Source: Acidobacteria bacterium SCN 69-37 | Lineage (GTDB): Bacteria > Acidobacteriota > Vicinamibacteria > Vicinamibacterales > SCN-69-37 | Direction of reading: 5' to 3' | NCBI GenBank assembly: GCA_001724025.1 | Contig: MEDJ01000020.1 | Location: 186,001 to 250,000, forward strand | DNA length: 64,000 nucleotides | Shown: one piece after another, positions 61,889 through 64,000 of the stretch | Numbering within the stretch: the first letter of the stretch is position 1 | Layout: each line of letters opens with the position of its first letter | Made by a program: the position numbers and the translations under genes | Notes under the pieces: generated by a model | What the model was told of the DNA's origin: nothing | Database searches by the model: none | What the model saw: the letters and a program-made list of their open reading frames with translations, nothing else

Positions 61889-63343
61889 ATGCCCGGATTC
61901 CTCATGCCCCCTGCCGTTGTCGACACCATCACCGCCGCCACCACGGCCGAGTTGCGCGCCCGGCGCGACGCGACCGTGGGCGACATCGTCGAACTGCGGC
62001 TCGATTACCTGACGGACATCGACGTGGCCGGGGCGCTGGCCGACCGCCGCACGCCGGTGATCGTGACGTGCCGCGCGTCGTGGGAGGGCGGCCGGTTTGC
62101 CGGCGACGAGGCCACGCGTCTGGGCGTGCTGGCCCGGGCCATCGAGCTGGGCGCGGAGTACGTCGACGTCGAGTGGAAGGCCGACAGGCGCGGGCTGCCG
62201 TCGAACCCGCGCACGACGCTGGTGTTGTCGCACCACGACTTTTCGGGCATGCCGGCGGATCTGCCCGGCCTCGTGCGGACGATGGCGGCCGAGCCGGGCG
62301 CGATCGTCAAGGTGGCGGTGACGCCCACACGGCTGCGCGACTGCCTGACCCTGCGCGAGACGATGCGCCTCGACCTCCCGCACGTCGCCATCGCCATGGG
62401 CCCGATGGGCCAGGTCACGCGCACGGCGCCGGCGCTGTTCGGGTCGCGGTGGACGTATGGCGGCGTGGCCGCGCCGGGGCAGACGTCTGCGTCGGATCTC
62501 GTCGACGTGTACCGCGTGGGCAGGCAATCGGCGACGACGGCGCTCTATGCCGTGGCCGGCGCGCCACTGGCACACTCGGCCTCACCCGCGATGCACAACG
62601 CCGCGTTCGCGGCCCTGGGACTCGATGCGGTCTATGTGGTGCTCGAGACCGATGACGCGGCGGAGTTGCTGGAGGTGGGCGAGGCGTTGGGCCTGCGCGG
62701 CGCGAGTGTCACGGCGCCGCTCAAGACCGGCGTGTTCGCGCGCGTGCCGCGGCGCGATGACCTGTCGGCGACCATTGGCGCGCTCAATACGCTGCGTCGC
62801 GATGCCCACGGCTGGGAAGGCCGCAACTACGACGTGGCCGGGTTCCTGTCGCCGTTCGTGCGACGCGACGAGAACCTGCGCGGCCGGCGCGCGGTCGTCC
62901 TGGGCGCGGGCGGGGCGGCGCGGACGGCGCTCTGGGCCCTTGGCGCGCGGGGCGCGCGGGTCGAGGTGGCGGCGCGCCGGATGGACCGGGCACGCGCCCT
63001 GGCGGCCGAGTTCGGCGTGACCGCCTCGACGTGGCCGCCCGCGGCCGGGTGGGATCTGCTCGTCAACACCACGCCCGTCGGCACGTGGCCCGACGTCGAC
63101 GCCTTGCCGATCCAGGCCGACGCCGTTCGCGGCCGCATGGTCTACGACCTCATCTACAACCCGGAAGAGACCGGGCTGCTGGCCGTGGCCCGCGCGCAGG
63201 GTGCCGAGGCGATCGGGGGCCTCGAGATGCTCGTCGGCCAGGCCTGCCACCAGTTCGAGTGGTGGACGGGACAGCCGGCGCCGCGTGACGTGATGGCCGG
63301 GGCCGCGCGGCGGTTCCTGGAGAGCAAGCGGGCAGACGTATGA
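61889..63343 (+). CDS. aroDE: Bifunctional 3-dehydroquinate dehydratase/shikimate dehydrogenase
   Basis: A 484-residue fusion covering two consecutive shikimate steps. Residues 1 to about 212 are a type I dehydroquinase with catalytic His in LVLSHHDFSGMP, Schiff-base Lys in IVKVAVTP, and TYGGVAAPGQTSA. From about residue 217 a shikimate dehydrogenase begins with YAVAGAPLAHSASPAMHNAA, catalytic Lys in TAPLKTGVF, the NADP motif VLGAGGAARTALWAL, and DLIYNPEETGLL. Fusion of type I AroD with AroE is known in plants and some bacteria. The trp attenuator upstream is notable for a shikimate gene. Confidence 0.95.
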   Translation: MPGFLMPPAVVDTITAATTAELRARRDATVGDIVELRLDYLTDIDVAGALADRRTPVIVTCRASWEGGRFAGDEATRLGVLARAIELGAEYVDVEWKADRRGLPSNPRTTLVLSHHDFSGMPADLPGLVRTMAAEPGAIVKVAVTPTRLRDCLTLRETMRLDLPHVAIAMGPMGQVTRTAPALFGSRWTYGGVAAPGQTSASDLVDVYRVGRQSATTALYAVAGAPLAHSASPAMHNAAFAALGLDAVYVVLETDDAAELLEVGEALGLRGASVTAPLKTGVFARVPRRDDLSATIGALNTLRRDAHGWEGRNYDVAGFLSPFVRRDENLRGRRAVVLGAGGAARTALWALGARGARVEVAARRMDRARALAAEFGVTASTWPPAAGWDLLVNTTPVGTWPDVDALPIQADAVRGRMVYDLIYNPEETGLLAVARAQGAEAIGGLEMLVGQACHQFEWWTGQPAPRDVMAGAARRFLESKRADV

Positions 63344-64000
63344 CGCAGACGACGTTCGAACAATTCACCGACCTGGCGACGCGCGGCACGTTCGTGCCCG
63401 TGTGTCGCGAGATCATGGCGGACCTGCTGACGCCCGTGTCGGCGTTCCTGAAGATCGCCGAGCACTCCGACTACGCGTTCCTGCTCGAGAGCGTCGAGGG
63501 CGGCGAGCAGGTCGCGCGCTACTCGTTCCTCGGCAAGGATCCGTTCCTCGTGATCCGCGGCCGCGACGGACAGGTCTCGATCGATCAGGCAGGCGTGCGC
63601 ACCGAGCGGTACGAGCCGTTCGTCGACGTGCTGCGCGAGTTGATGGCCGAGTTCACCGCGCCGTTCGTGCCGGGACTTCCGCGCTTCACCGGCGGCGCCG
63701 TTGGTTACTTCGACTACGACGCAGCCGAGTGGTTCGAGCCGGCGGTGCGCCTGGCGCAGCCGCAGGCCGATCGCGACAAGGCGACGTTCATGGTGTTCGA
63801 CACCATCCTGGCGTTCGATCACGTGAAGCACCGCATCCTGGCGATTGCCAACGCCCGCGTGCGGCCCGGCGAGGATCTGCGCACGCTGTACGACTTCGCG
63901 TGCGCGAAGATCGAGTTCCTGGAGCGCGAGCTCGAGCGGACGGTCTCGAAGCCGACGCGAACGCCCGGGGTGCCGCTCACGGTGACGCCGAACCAGACAC
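63340..64000 (+). CDS. trpE: Anthranilate synthase component I (3' partial)
   Basis: The first enzyme of tryptophan synthesis; 220 codons are visible before the window ends. They show FLLESVEGGEQVARYSFLGK, which contains the Trp-feedback LLES motif, and PRFTGGAVGYFDYDA. The ATG overlaps the aroDE stop (ATGA), so the two are co-transcribed under the attenuator. Confidence 0.94.
   Translation, partial: MTQTTFEQFTDLATRGTFVPVCREIMADLLTPVSAFLKIAEHSDYAFLLESVEGGEQVARYSFLGKDPFLVIRGRDGQVSIDQAGVRTERYEPFVDVLRELMAEFTAPFVPGLPRFTGGAVGYFDYDAAEWFEPAVRLAQPQADRDKATFMVFDTILAFDHVKHRILAIANARVRPGEDLRTLYDFACAKIEFLERELERTVSKPTRTPGVPLTVTPNQT

Noticed and set aside
60080-62575. Minus-strand frame of 831 codons over the trp leader and S55 gene
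   Set aside because: It overlaps an attenuator and two well-supported genes in other frames and has shadow composition.

Overview
The window is a 64 kb piece of a GC-rich bacterial chromosome. The best guess is an Acidobacteriota member close to Vicinamibacteria. This is an inference from gene content: a macrolide-exporter-type permease with the acidobacterial N-terminal extension (ADOP type) plus a decayed second copy, many secreted beta-propeller proteins, a fused CcoNO cytochrome oxidase, and dense overlapping operons. No rRNA or other decisive marker is present.

Layout. 1-5.1 kb: end of priA, an M50 membrane protease, an HU/IHF gene, der, a merR-type gene and tRNA-Pro(GGG). 5.13-15.53 kb: a 10.35 kb integrated element, bounded by 49-bp direct repeats of the tRNA-Pro 3' end. 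All its genes lie on the minus strand: integrase, an unknown protein, AlpA, a small protein, a RecA-fold ATPase, HNH, large terminase, HK97 capsid, portal, small RHH and zinc proteins, and prohead protease. It has no tail or lysis genes, so it looks like a capsid-forming phage satellite (cfPICI-like). 15.6-20.2 kb: a secreted protein, an ADOP permease, a truncated ADOP copy and palindromic repeats. 20.2-26.1 kb: a HAD-ATPase fusion in an operon with a tandem universal stress protein, then a 1022-residue metallopeptidase/propeller/barrel protein. 26.3-34.6 kb: a complete cbb3 oxidase cluster (ccoI-S-NO-Q-P-G-H and a SafE-like gene). 34.6-37.7 kb: an NtrC-type regulator, a PAS histidine kinase and another UspA. 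37.9-43.4 kb: aldo/keto reductase, DUF4870 protein, tRNA-Gly(CCC), pssA, phosphomannomutase, mannose-1-phosphate guanylyltransferase and pgsA. 43.5-52.6 kb: a minus-strand housekeeping block (aroC-def-fmt-rsmB, a gap with odd repeats and a coiled-coil gene, PASTA-rpe-thioesterase-epimerase-bamD). 52.7-61.6 kb: an orphan sigma-54 activator, a TPR protein, an ECF sigma/anti-sigma pair, a secreted propeller protein and a SpoIVB-like S55 protein. 61.7-64 kb: a tryptophan attenuator followed by an aroD-aroE fusion and the start of trpE.

Two systems stand out. First, the tRNA-Pro element has capsid and packaging genes but no tail genes, paired GGGGTAAC motifs with identical spacing at both ends, and an iteron-like cluster beside its ATPase gene. 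Second, three transcription units (cbb3 oxidase, UspA plus HAD-ATPase, and the single UspA) each carry a -24/-12 sigma-54 promoter with a related GC-rich dyad 50-80 bp upstream. The cbb3 cluster is followed directly by an NtrC-type regulator and kinase. Together this suggests a small sigma-54 respiration/stress regulon encoded and controlled within about 15 kb.

All calls come from reading the sequence. Promoters, operators, the candidate origin and the satellite classification are inferences.
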